Below are positions 1 through 8,312 of a stretch of DNA of 64,000 nucleotides, piece after piece. The DNA comes from Flavobacterium sp. (GTDB lineage Bacteria; Bacteroidota; Bacteroidia; Flavobacteriales; Flavobacteriaceae). The notes beneath the pieces were generated by a model that was not told the origin of the DNA, made no database searches, and saw only the letters and a program-made list of their open reading frames with translations. The stretch lies in assembly GCF_017985075.1 (NCBI RefSeq), contig NZ_JAGNYF010000001.1:90724-154723 (forward strand), read 5' to 3'. Each line of letters begins with the position of its first letter. Positions within the stretch are counted from its first letter, which is position 1. Both the position numbers and the translations under genes were made by a program.

Positions 1-478
1 TTTCAGTTACATTAATGAATTCAGAATCTGCTTCTAATTTTTCACCAGCATTAATGATTTCTTTACCACCGTCTGTTGTGTCAATTTTTTTCAAAGACTT
101 TTCTATTTCTTCTAAAGTTTTTTTAGTAGTAAAATATCCAGAATCATAAACTTCAGTAATCTTACCATCTCTAATTCCCTGTTTTAAAACATCATAAAGA
201 GGTTTTCTGTCAGGGCTTAGATTTGCTTCAACTGGATAATACATTGGAAAATTTACTCTTTGGTCAACATCAATAATTTCCCAAACGGTTTTACCCATGA
301 ATACATCTCTATCTCCTATGTAACCATAAGGCAAAGGTTTATCGTTATCTGCATTTTTTTCTGCTTCGGTTTTCTTACCAATTTCAGCAGGTGTTTTTGC
401 ATTTAGTAAATTAGATTGTGCAAACGAAAGCGTGCTCAAACTAAATACTGCTACTAATAAAAAATTTCTCCAATTCAT
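1..478 (-). CDS. gldN: GldN, type IX secretion/gliding protein (3' end outside window)
   Basis: GldN is a periplasmic partner of the GldK ring in the type IX secretion system and gliding motor. The reading frame starts at 478 and runs off the window edge, giving 159 residues. It opens with a signal peptide (MNWRNFLLVAVFSLSTLSFA) and continues with the GldN-typical region containing GYIGDRDVFMGKTVWEIIDV. It is the last gene of gldKLMN and lies 20 bp after gldM. Identification rests on this sequence and on the gene order. Only the N-terminal half can be judged. Confidence 0.93.
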   Translation of the reverse strand, partial: MNWRNFLLVAVFSLSTLSFAQSNLLNAKTPAEIGKKTEAEKNADNDKPLPYGYIGDRDVFMGKTVWEIIDVDQRVNFPMYYPVEANLSPDRKPLYDVLKQGIRDGKITEVYDSGYFTTKKTLEEIEKSLKKIDTTDGGKEIINAGEKLEADSEFINVTE

Positions 479-498
479 TTTTTTATTTTATTAAAATT

Positions 499-2037
499 TT
501 ATTTTATTTCAAAAGAACATGGTGAAATTTGTTTTACAAGCTGTCCTTCAGCTCCTCCAACAAATTTCGCTTTAATGTCAAAAATACTTACAACATCTCC
601 TTTTGAAGCTTTTGCTATTGCAGATTTTGCAGCAGCATCCATTTTACTTCCGCTTACAACTTTTGAAGGTTGTCCAGGAACTTTAATTGTAAATTGTGTA
701 ACTTGAGCTTTAACAGGAAAATCAAAATCTATTAAATCTGCAGTAATTGTACAAACTTCTAAATTAGATTTAGATCCTGATGCCGATACTTCTCCTCTGA
801 TTTTACCAGTTGGAGCAGGAATTCCTTTAATTCTGAATTCTTTTTTGTCAGTAACAACCTTTCCGTCAGGTAATGTTGCAGAAACTGTTACCATTACGGT
901 ATTACCTGCACCTGGTTTTAACACGTATTTACCATCTGACCCAGACATTCCAGGAGCAGAAGCTTTTACTTTATTATTAGCAACACCTGCAAATGAAATT
1001 GTCATTGGATTTGCAACTCCACGATAAACAACATTCATTTTGTCTGCTGAAATTGTTGCTGAGTTAGGACGTGGAACAACTACATAGTTTCCTTTAAATG
1101 GTAATGGAATTGTTTTTCCATCCTCTAAAAATGAAAAAGATCCATTAATTGTTTGCTCTCCCACAGAACCAGCTGTTAAAGATATTACTGCTTGACCATT
1201 TTCTAATCTACCTGGTCCTTGAAATGATGTAGGTTTTGTGTTTTCGTCGTAACGACCTAAAACAACTTTTCCTTTAACATTCTCACCTTGAAAATATGCG
1301 TTTTTCTCTAAAACTACTATTGCTTGATAATTACTGTATGAAGCTGCCTGTACCGCTGCTTTTCCTAAAGCTGCACTAATAACATCTGACTCTCCTTTTT
1401 TTGCGTCATTTTGCCAAGCACTTAATTTTGCTAAAGATGCTACTGCTGGAAAGCCTTTGAAATGATAATTTAAATATTTATCTTTTAAACCTTCTTTATT
1501 TGCAACGTCAGCTAAATCAAATTTCTTAGTTATTTCATTTAATATTGCTGAATATTTTTTCTCATTCCCTAAAGCTGCTTTCATTTCACTTTTGTAAGTT
1601 TCAATTGCTGCAATTACTTCGTTACCTCTTTTAGAGTAACCGTCACCATTGAATAAACTGTTATCTAAATTATCAGCTTTATCCATTGCTTCATAATCTA
1701 ATTTACCTGTTTTTTCATTTACTTCTACACCATTTAACACTTCAGCTTTAATAGTTTCTACAAAAGCATAAAATTTCTTTGTTGCTGCTTCAACTTTATG
1801 AGCTGTAGCTGCTGCAACAGCAAATTCTCCTTTTGCTTCAGCTGCTTTTGCGTCTAATGCTGCCAACATTTGCTCGTTGGTTTGTTTAGATGTATTGTTA
1901 GCAGACTCGAATTTTTCATTCATTAATCCAAAAGCTGATAATACTTCTTTTGACATATTCATTGCCAACATTGCGATGAAAACCAAATACATTAGGTTAA
2001 TCATCTTCTGTCTAGGGGTTAATTTTCCTCCTGCCAT
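499..2037 (-). CDS. gldM: GldM, type IX secretion/gliding motor protein
   Basis: GldM is an inner-membrane protein with a long periplasmic arm. With GldL it forms the proton-driven motor that powers type IX secretion and gliding, and the arm contacts the GldKN ring. The 512-residue length is normal. A start region rich in K/R (MAGGKLTPRQKMINLMYLVF) leads into a single transmembrane helix at about residues 15-30. A helical section follows, then beta-rich domains from about residue 220 to the end, with repeated VKGKVVLG-like strands. It lies between gldL (52-bp gap) and gldN, and is probably co-transcribed from the promoter before gldK. Confidence 0.97.
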   Translation of the reverse strand: MAGGKLTPRQKMINLMYLVFIAMLAMNMSKEVLSAFGLMNEKFESANNTSKQTNEQMLAALDAKAAEAKGEFAVAAATAHKVEAATKKFYAFVETIKAEVLNGVEVNEKTGKLDYEAMDKADNLDNSLFNGDGYSKRGNEVIAAIETYKSEMKAALGNEKKYSAILNEITKKFDLADVANKEGLKDKYLNYHFKGFPAVASLAKLSAWQNDAKKGESDVISAALGKAAVQAASYSNYQAIVVLEKNAYFQGENVKGKVVLGRYDENTKPTSFQGPGRLENGQAVISLTAGSVGEQTINGSFSFLEDGKTIPLPFKGNYVVVPRPNSATISADKMNVVYRGVANPMTISFAGVANNKVKASAPGMSGSDGKYVLKPGAGNTVMVTVSATLPDGKVVTDKKEFRIKGIPAPTGKIRGEVSASGSKSNLEVCTITADLIDFDFPVKAQVTQFTIKVPGQPSKVVSGSKMDAAAKSAIAKASKGDVVSIFDIKAKFVGGAEGQLVKQISPCSFEIK

Positions 2038-2089
2038 TTTGTAATAATTAGTTTAGTTAATTAAATTAAATTTATTTTGATAAAACTAA

Positions 2090-2737
2090 TTATCCTTTGT
2101 TTTGCATTGCAGTTAACATTCCACCATATACAGCGTTTAATGAAGATATGTTTGATGTCATTGATTGCATTTGCTCTTTTAATTTAGATGCATTTTCTGC
2201 AATTTCTGCATTCGCATCTGCATTTTTCTGTGCACCATCAATTTGTGCTTTGTATAAATTGTTTAACGCTTCTAATGAAGTAGCTGCGCTAACCATTTGT
2301 TCTGCATATTTTGTTTGTGAAGCAATAGCATCAACTGTTGGAGCGATACCTTTAGCTGCACCTTCAAAGTTTTTAATACTATTTCCTAAGCTTGTCATTA
2401 ATTCCCCATCAATTTTAGCTTCTTTTAATAAATTATCTAATTTTTGAGATAATAAACCTTGTGCTTCTTCAGGATTTTCTTTTTTACCTGATTTTGGTTT
2501 AGCTTCACCACCAGCTAATTCTGGGTAAACTAAAGACCAATCTAATTCATGTTCTACTGGTTCAAAAGCAGATAATGCAAAGATTAATGCTTCAGTTAAT
2601 AATCCAACAGAAAGCATAACAGTTCCAGTTAACGGACCTAATTCAAAGTGAGTAATTTTGAAAAGTGCTCCAACGATTACTACTGCTGCTCCCATACCGT
2701 AAGCGAAATTCATTGCTTTTTTGCTTAAAATTGCCAT
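2090..2737 (-). CDS. gldL: GldL, type IX secretion/gliding motor protein
   Basis: GldL is the inner-membrane stator-like partner of GldM and carries the proton path of the motor. Two transmembrane helices are visible near the N-terminus, at about residues 9-25 and 34-57. Glu and His residues lie in and around them, as expected for proton coupling (ITHFELGPLTG, LLTEAL). The rest is a cytoplasmic alanine-rich helical tail with predicted coiled coil (about residues 95-210). The 215-residue length is usual. It lies between gldK and gldM with gaps of 58 and 52 bp. Confidence 0.97.
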   Translation of the reverse strand: MAILSKKAMNFAYGMGAAVVIVGALFKITHFELGPLTGTVMLSVGLLTEALIFALSAFEPVEHELDWSLVYPELAGGEAKPKSGKKENPEEAQGLLSQKLDNLLKEAKIDGELMTSLGNSIKNFEGAAKGIAPTVDAIASQTKYAEQMVSAATSLEALNNLYKAQIDGAQKNADANAEIAENASKLKEQMQSMTSNISSLNAVYGGMLTAMQNKG

Positions 2738-2795
2738 AATTTAAAATTTTAGTTAGTTAAGTTATAATTATTTAGTTAAGTTAAATTCTTGTTTG

Positions 2796-4178
2796 TTATT
2801 TTGCTTTGCTTCCCGTTGCTTCAGTACCCATATAATCTTGTACTGTTCTGAAACCGATATAGCTTCTTGCTGAATCTGCATATTCGAAATCACGAGTTGA
2901 AACTTGTAAGAAAAAAGCTACGTCTTTCCATGATCCACCACGAATTACTTTTCTTTGATTCGCTTTATCTGCAACATTAGGATTCATAGTTGAAACGAAT
3001 TCATATGCACCTGCATCGTAAGAAGATTCTGTCCATTCTGAAACATTTCCTGCCATGTTGTATAAGTTGAAATCATTTGGTTCATACGATTTTGCTTCAA
3101 CAGTATATAAAGCACCATCTGCCGCATAATCTCCTCTCATTGGTTTGAAATTCGCTAAGAAACAACCACGGTCATTTTTAGCATATGGTCCACCCCATGG
3201 ATAAGTACCTGATTCAATTCCACCTCTTGCTGCATATTCCCATTCAGCTTCAGTTGGTAAACGGAAAGAATTTACTTGATCTCTTCCTTTTTGTTTTTTA
3301 ACATATGAGTTTTTGTACATCGTTCTCCAAGCACAAAATGCTTTAGCTTGTTTCCAAGAAACACCTACTACTGGATATTCTCCATATGCTTGGTGCCAAA
3401 AATAATCATTGTGCATTGGCTCATTATACGAATATGCAAAATCTTTAATCCAAGCCGTTGTATCTGGATATATTTCTAAAGGCGGTGCATCTTCATAAAA
3501 GTTTTTACGACCTTTTTTCTTAACCGCTTTATTTAAATCTACTTGATTGTATTTGAATTTTAATTTACTTGCATCAATCGTTTTTAACCCATTAAACGAT
3601 TCTGATTCTGGTAAATACATGGAATCCATTACTTCTACATAATCCGCATCTGGATATTTAGAAGTTTCTTTAATCAATTTTACTTTTTTATTAGTTTTTC
3701 TATTTGCATACGGATCAGCTTCTGTTCCTACACTATAATAGTTTTCATACATATATTTGTCGTATGCTGTCATCTTAGCTGGATCTGCATCAGCAAAAGC
3801 AAAATCACCAATACTTCCAGTGTTTTTTCCTCCTGCAGCTGGTTTAGCACCTGACTCTTCAGCTTTGATAGCTAAATTTGTTCTTATAGTAGAATCTTTT
3901 ACCCATTCTACGAATTGACGGTATTCACTATTTGTAATTTCTGTTTCATCCATATAAAATGAACGCACAGTAACAGTTTTAGTTGGCGCATCTTGTACAT
4001 TGGCAACGTCATCATCTGACTTACCCATAATAAACGCACCTCCAGGGATAAGTGACATACCAAAAGGTTTTTCAGAAAACCATTTTTTGCCTTTAACTCC
4101 TACCAGTTCACCTTTATCGCCTTTTCCACAGCTTGTTAATAAAGCTAATGCCGCTGATAATACTAAAAACTTTTTCAT
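2796..4178 (-). CDS. gldK: GldK, type IX secretion lipoprotein
   Basis: GldK is an outer-membrane lipoprotein that forms the periplasmic ring of the type IX machine with GldN. A lipoprotein signal ends in the lipobox LLTSC, with the lipidated cysteine at residue 17. The mature part is an FGE-sulfatase (formylglycine-generating-enzyme-like) fold with the family signatures MDETEITNSEYRQFV, RLPTEAEWEYAARGG, NMAGNVSEWTES and VIRGGSW. GldK uses this fold as a scaffold. It is the first gene of the cluster, with a recognisable promoter about 40 bp upstream. Confidence 0.97.
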   Translation of the reverse strand: MKKFLVLSAALALLTSCGKGDKGELVGVKGKKWFSEKPFGMSLIPGGAFIMGKSDDDVANVQDAPTKTVTVRSFYMDETEITNSEYRQFVEWVKDSTIRTNLAIKAEESGAKPAAGGKNTGSIGDFAFADADPAKMTAYDKYMYENYYSVGTEADPYANRKTNKKVKLIKETSKYPDADYVEVMDSMYLPESESFNGLKTIDASKLKFKYNQVDLNKAVKKKGRKNFYEDAPPLEIYPDTTAWIKDFAYSYNEPMHNDYFWHQAYGEYPVVGVSWKQAKAFCAWRTMYKNSYVKKQKGRDQVNSFRLPTEAEWEYAARGGIESGTYPWGGPYAKNDRGCFLANFKPMRGDYAADGALYTVEAKSYEPNDFNLYNMAGNVSEWTESSYDAGAYEFVSTMNPNVADKANQRKVIRGGSWKDVAFFLQVSTRDFEYADSARSYIGFRTVQDYMGTEATGSKAK

Positions 4179-4216
4179 ATTAATTGGGTTATAAAATTTT
4201 ATTTTATTTTAGGCTT

Positions 4217-4247
4217 CAAACCTATCTATTTATTTTGACATATACAA
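4217..4247 (-). promoter_or_regulatory. Promoter of gldKLMN
   Basis: On the minus strand, TAGGTTTG (4217-4224) matches the Bacteroidota -7 consensus TAnnTTTG. A TTG lies 20 bp upstream (4245-4247), in the position of the -33 element. The start of gldK lies about 38 bp downstream. The match is direct; use in the cell is inferred. Confidence 0.65.
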
Positions 4248-4315
4248 TAGCAAATGAAAAATAATCTAAAAAAAAGTGTATTTTATCGATTTTTGCTATG
4301 CTTTTACCGATTTTT

Positions 4316-5458
4316 TTAATAGCTTTTTCTATGTGCTTTCCACCATCTTTCGGGGATTTCAGCATTACAAGCCGCTACATAATCATCGTTTGTACATGGT
4401 AATAACGTTTTTTTAACTGTTTTATTATAAATTGTATTGTAATTTATTTCCATCCACCATCTTTCAGATCGGTTACTTTTGTAAAAAACCAACTCTTCGT
4501 CTTCTGCTAATACTATATATCTATTATAATCTGTTTTTTCTTCAAATGGGTATTCGTAACTTCTTAAGTGATACCCTTCTATGAAATACCAAACGATTTG
4601 CGCTATAAGTAGGTTTTCATTTTTATTATAAAATTGATTGAAAATTCCAAAGGCACTAACTTTATCGCTTATACCCGCATATCTGGCTAAAGTACAAATT
4701 TCTCTTCCATCAAATCCGTTTGGATAAAATTCTGTTGTATTTCCCGAATCGGATGATTTTATAGACTTTAAATCAAGACTTATAATATCGGCATCTCTAA
4801 AAACAGGCTCTACTATAGCAGGATTTTTACTTATTTCTCCTAATCTATACGTGTCAAAATACAATTTTTCAATTAAATCTATTTCTTCTTGCGACGTGTA
4901 ATAGGTTTGATATCCAATACTGCAAAAATTATATAAATTATTTGGCTCTTCTACAATTATTCTTGATAAATACGAATCGGATTCTAGTTTTTCGTCTTTT
5001 GCAAAATCAAACTTATTATCTATTGCAACTAAATTCACCATTTGGTCCAATTGATCAAAAGCACGATACATAGCGTAAGTTAAATCTTGCGAACCACCAA
5101 CGACCAAAGGTATAATTTTTTGTTTGATTAAACTGGCACAAATGGTTTTTAATACAAAATAAGAGTCGCTTGGTTCATTTCCAACTAAAGCATCTCCTAA
5201 ATCGGCAATTCCTTTGTTCCAATTCCCTGGAAATAATTGATAAAATGCTTTTCTAAAATCGTTAAAATTGTAATTTTCATTCTCTAAATTCGCACCTCTA
5301 TTTTCGTTTACACAAATAAGTGCGATGGATATGTTTTCTAAATTAGGATAATCGGTAGCTGTATGCATTACAATTTTTTTACCTAAAGTTTGATTAGATA
5401 ATTGAGTTGTAAATTCCTGAATTTCTTCAGATACAGGTTGTAAATATTCGAATATCAT
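4316..5458 (-). CDS. Arginase-fold protein, probably non-catalytic
   Basis: The 380-residue protein belongs to the ureohydrolase (arginase/agmatinase/formimidoylglutamase) superfamily, whose active members bind two manganese ions. All three metal signatures are recognisable but altered. GGxH is GGSQ (121-124), DAHxD is DNKFD (147-151), and SxDxD is SLDLK (227-231). The key histidines and one aspartate are therefore gone, so hydrolase activity is unlikely. The gene lies between topA (4-bp gap) and gldK. It is often annotated formimidoylglutamase in this position, which the residues here do not support. A structural or regulatory role is possible but unproven. Confidence 0.8.
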   Translation of the reverse strand: MIFEYLQPVSEEIQEFTTQLSNQTLGKKIVMHTATDYPNLENISIALICVNENRGANLENENYNFNDFRKAFYQLFPGNWNKGIADLGDALVGNEPSDSYFVLKTICASLIKQKIIPLVVGGSQDLTYAMYRAFDQLDQMVNLVAIDNKFDFAKDEKLESDSYLSRIIVEEPNNLYNFCSIGYQTYYTSQEEIDLIEKLYFDTYRLGEISKNPAIVEPVFRDADIISLDLKSIKSSDSGNTTEFYPNGFDGREICTLARYAGISDKVSAFGIFNQFYNKNENLLIAQIVWYFIEGYHLRSYEYPFEEKTDYNRYIVLAEDEELVFYKSNRSERWWMEINYNTIYNKTVKKTLLPCTNDDYVAACNAEIPERWWKAHRKSY

Positions 5459-5462
5459 AAAA

Positions 5463-7970
5463 TTATTTCTTTTTAGCTACGGCTTTTTTTGCAGGCGCTT
5501 TTTTAGTCGCTGTTTTTTTAGCGGGTGTTTTTTTCTCAATCATCTCTTTTACTGTTTCAAGAGTTAATTTTGTAGCATCTATATCTTTACTAAGTTCAAT
5601 TTTAATTTTTCCTTTTGTAATTACAGATCTTCCCCAACGCGCTTTTTCTACTTTTATGCCTTCTTCTTTCCAAAAATGAAGTACTTTTTCAATTTCTTTT
5701 TGTTGTTTATCTTCAATTAATTCATTGATATCAGCTTGCGATAAATTATCAAAATTGTACTTTTTATTTACATTGATAAAAATACCATTCCATTTTAAGA
5801 AAGGTCCAAATCGGCCTACGCCTTTTTGAACAGGTAAATTGTCATAGGTAGCAATAGGTGCATCTGCCTTGGTTTTTTCATCAATCAATTCAATGGCTCT
5901 TTCCATTGTTACATCTAATGGTTCTTCGCCTTTTGATAGTGAAATAAATTGTGTTCCAAACTTCACATAAGGCCCAAAACGGCCATTGTTTACTTCAATT
6001 TCTTCCCCTTCATAAGTTCCTAAAGATTTTGGTAATAAAAATAAATCTAAAACTTCTTCTAATGTTATATTGCTAAGGTTTTGCTCGTTTCTTAAACTTG
6101 CAAATTGTTTTACTTCATCGTCAATAGCGCCAATTTGAGCCATTGCGCCGTATTTTCCTAATCGAACACTTACTGGTTTTCCTGTTTTTGGATCGGTTCC
6201 TAAAATGCGTTCTCCAGATTCACGTTCTGCGGTGGTTTCTACTTTGGTAACAATTGGATGAAAATGATTGTAAAATGTACTCATCATTTTGTGCCAATCT
6301 TCGTTTCCAGCTGCAATTTCATCAAAATCTTGTTCTACTTTAGCTGTAAAATTATAATCTAAAATACTTTCAAAGTTTTTTACTAAAAAGTCAGTCACAA
6401 TTCCTCCAATATCTGTTGGAACTAATTTTCCTTTATCGGAACCTGAGTTTTCTTTTAACGTTTGCGATTTTATTTCTTTACCAATTAAAGTTAATTGCTC
6501 GTATTTTCTTTCTGTACCTTCAAAACTTCCTTTTTCAACATAATTTCTGTTGATAATGGTGGAAATTGTTGGCGCATAAGTCGAAGGACGACCAATGCCT
6601 AATTCTTCTAATTTTTTTACTAAAGAAGCTTCTGTATATCTGCTTGCAGGTCTACTAAAACGTTCTGTTGCTGCAATGAATTTATGGTTTAGTTTTTCGT
6701 TTACTTTTAAAGCGGGTAACATACCTTCTTGTTCTTCATCATCTTCATCATTACCTTCTAAATATACTTTTAAAAAGCCATCAAATTTGATTACTTCACC
6801 AGTTGCAGAAAAATATTCGTTGTGTGTATTCGCTGCAATTTTCACATTGGTTCGTTCCAGTTGCGCATCACTCATTTGCGAGGCTAAAGTACGTTTCCAA
6901 ATTAAATCGTATAAACGCGCTTGGTCTCTATCGATATCAACCGTATGACGACTCATATCTGTAGGACGAATGGCTTCGTGTGCTTCTTGAGCGCCTTTAG
7001 ATTTGGTATTGTAATTTCTTGGTTTGCTATATGCTGCTCCGTAATACGAAGTAATTTCCGCTTGTGCTGCAGCCATAGCGTCTTGCGAAAGATTTACACT
7101 ATCCGTTCTCATATAGGTGATTAAACCGGCTTCGTACAAACGTTGTGCAATTTGCATCGTAATTCCAACAGGTAAATATAATTTACGAGCGGCTTCTTGT
7201 TGTAAAGTAGACGTCGTAAACGGTGCTGTTGGCGATTTTTTCGTTGGCTTGGTTTCTAAATCCGCTACATTAAAATTCGCATTTACATTCTTTTCTAAAA
7301 ATGCTTGAGCTTCTTCTTTTGTATTGAAATTTTTATTTAGTTTGGCTTTTACAGTTTTTCCTGCTTCATTCGTAAATTCAGCACTAATTGAATAACTTCC
7401 AACAGCTTTAAAATTCTGAATCTCTCTTTCACGCTCAACAATTAATCGAACAGAAACGGATTGCACACGTCCGGCAGATAATCCGCCTTTTACTTTTTTC
7501 CAAAGCACGGGAGACAATTCGTAACCTACCAAACGGTCTAAAACTCTACGAGCTTGTTGAGCATTTACTAAATTATAATTGATATCTCTCGGATTTTCAA
7601 TTGCTTTTAAAATGGCAGTTTTTGTAATTTCGTGAAATACAATACGTTTTGTTTTGGCAGGATCTAATTTTAATTCTTCGGCTAAATGCCAAGAAATAGC
7701 TTCTCCTTCTCGGTCTTCATCGGAAGCCAACCAAACCATATCTGCTTTTTTAGATAAGTCTTTTAGTTTTTTTACTAATGCTTTTTTATCTGTAGACACC
7801 TCATATTTAGGTTTAAAGTTATCATTTACATCTACACCAATTTCCTTTGAAGGTAAATCGGCAATATGTCCGTAACTTGATTCCACTTGGAAATCGGTTC
7901 CTAAAAATTTTTCAATGGTTTTTGCCTTTGCAGGTGACTCCACGATAACTAAATTCTTCGCCATTTTCAT
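5463..7970 (-). CDS. topA: DNA topoisomerase I (type IA)
   Basis: This enzyme relaxes negatively supercoiled DNA by cutting and rejoining one strand through a tyrosine. The Toprim domain starts at residue 5 (NLVIVESPAKAKTIEKFL), and its acidic DxDxE-type motif is seen as ASDEDREGEAI. The catalytic tyrosine lies in GLITYMRTDS. The C-terminal part has GRFGPxxK-type repeats instead of classical zinc ribbons, and ends in a Lys/Ala/Pro-rich histone-like tail (about the last 25 residues), common in Bacteroidota. MKMAKN gives two possible starts, at 7970 and 7964. The 835-residue length is normal. Confidence 0.97.
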   Translation of the reverse strand: MKMAKNLVIVESPAKAKTIEKFLGTDFQVESSYGHIADLPSKEIGVDVNDNFKPKYEVSTDKKALVKKLKDLSKKADMVWLASDEDREGEAISWHLAEELKLDPAKTKRIVFHEITKTAILKAIENPRDINYNLVNAQQARRVLDRLVGYELSPVLWKKVKGGLSAGRVQSVSVRLIVEREREIQNFKAVGSYSISAEFTNEAGKTVKAKLNKNFNTKEEAQAFLEKNVNANFNVADLETKPTKKSPTAPFTTSTLQQEAARKLYLPVGITMQIAQRLYEAGLITYMRTDSVNLSQDAMAAAQAEITSYYGAAYSKPRNYNTKSKGAQEAHEAIRPTDMSRHTVDIDRDQARLYDLIWKRTLASQMSDAQLERTNVKIAANTHNEYFSATGEVIKFDGFLKVYLEGNDEDDEEQEGMLPALKVNEKLNHKFIAATERFSRPASRYTEASLVKKLEELGIGRPSTYAPTISTIINRNYVEKGSFEGTERKYEQLTLIGKEIKSQTLKENSGSDKGKLVPTDIGGIVTDFLVKNFESILDYNFTAKVEQDFDEIAAGNEDWHKMMSTFYNHFHPIVTKVETTAERESGERILGTDPKTGKPVSVRLGKYGAMAQIGAIDDEVKQFASLRNEQNLSNITLEEVLDLFLLPKSLGTYEGEEIEVNNGRFGPYVKFGTQFISLSKGEEPLDVTMERAIELIDEKTKADAPIATYDNLPVQKGVGRFGPFLKWNGIFINVNKKYNFDNLSQADINELIEDKQQKEIEKVLHFWKEEGIKVEKARWGRSVITKGKIKIELSKDIDATKLTLETVKEMIEKKTPAKKTATKKAPAKKAVAKKK

Positions 7971-7983
7971 TTATTTGATTTGG

Positions 7984-7991
7984 CAAAAGTA
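7984..7991 (-). promoter_or_regulatory. -7 box before topA
   Basis: TACTTTTG followed by C on the minus strand matches TAnnTTTG and lies about 14 bp upstream of the topA start, which implies a very short leader. I did not find a clear -33 TTTG. Confidence 0.5.
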
Positions 7992-8125
7992 TATTATTTT
8001 TTTGATTAATATATATAGGTGTCGTTTTTTTGATTTATTAAATCGGTTTACACAAATTGTAAAAATGAGAATTCATTAATTAAAATGGCTACCATCTTAA
8101 TAATATATTTGTTTCAATTTATTTT

Positions 8126-8201
8126 GCCACAGATTTAAAGGATTTCAAAGATTTTCATCATTATATTTATAAAATCGGTGCTAATCTTTATAATCAGTGG
8201 C
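8126..8201. repeat. REP-like intergenic element with GCCAC/GTGGC ends
   Basis: The 342-bp gap between topA and the LRR gene holds a 76-bp segment. It begins GCCACAGATT and ends AATCAGTGGC, an imperfect inverted terminal repeat. Inside are short near-repeats around AAAGGATTTC and AAAGATTTTC. From general knowledge, similar 'GCCACAGATT' segments recur between genes in Flavobacterium genomes. No ORF is visible in the gap. Confidence 0.5.
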
Positions 8202-8283
8202 TTAAAAAACAAACATTTAATAAACAGAAGCCACTAAAATTTTAAAAATTATTTATTTAGAAGTGTAGGTAAATAATTTTTTT

Positions 8284-8291
8284 TATATTTG
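8284..8291 (+). promoter_or_regulatory. -7 box before the LRR protein gene
   Basis: TATATTTG matches TAnnTTTG and lies 21 bp before the ATG at 8313. No convincing -33 element was seen. Confidence 0.5.
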
Positions 8292-8312
8292 TAATACACG
8301 ATCTCAAATATT

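Noticed and set aside
8126-8201. An insertion sequence remnant between topA and the LRR gene
   Set aside because: There is no transposase fragment and no target duplication; only REP-like ends are visible.
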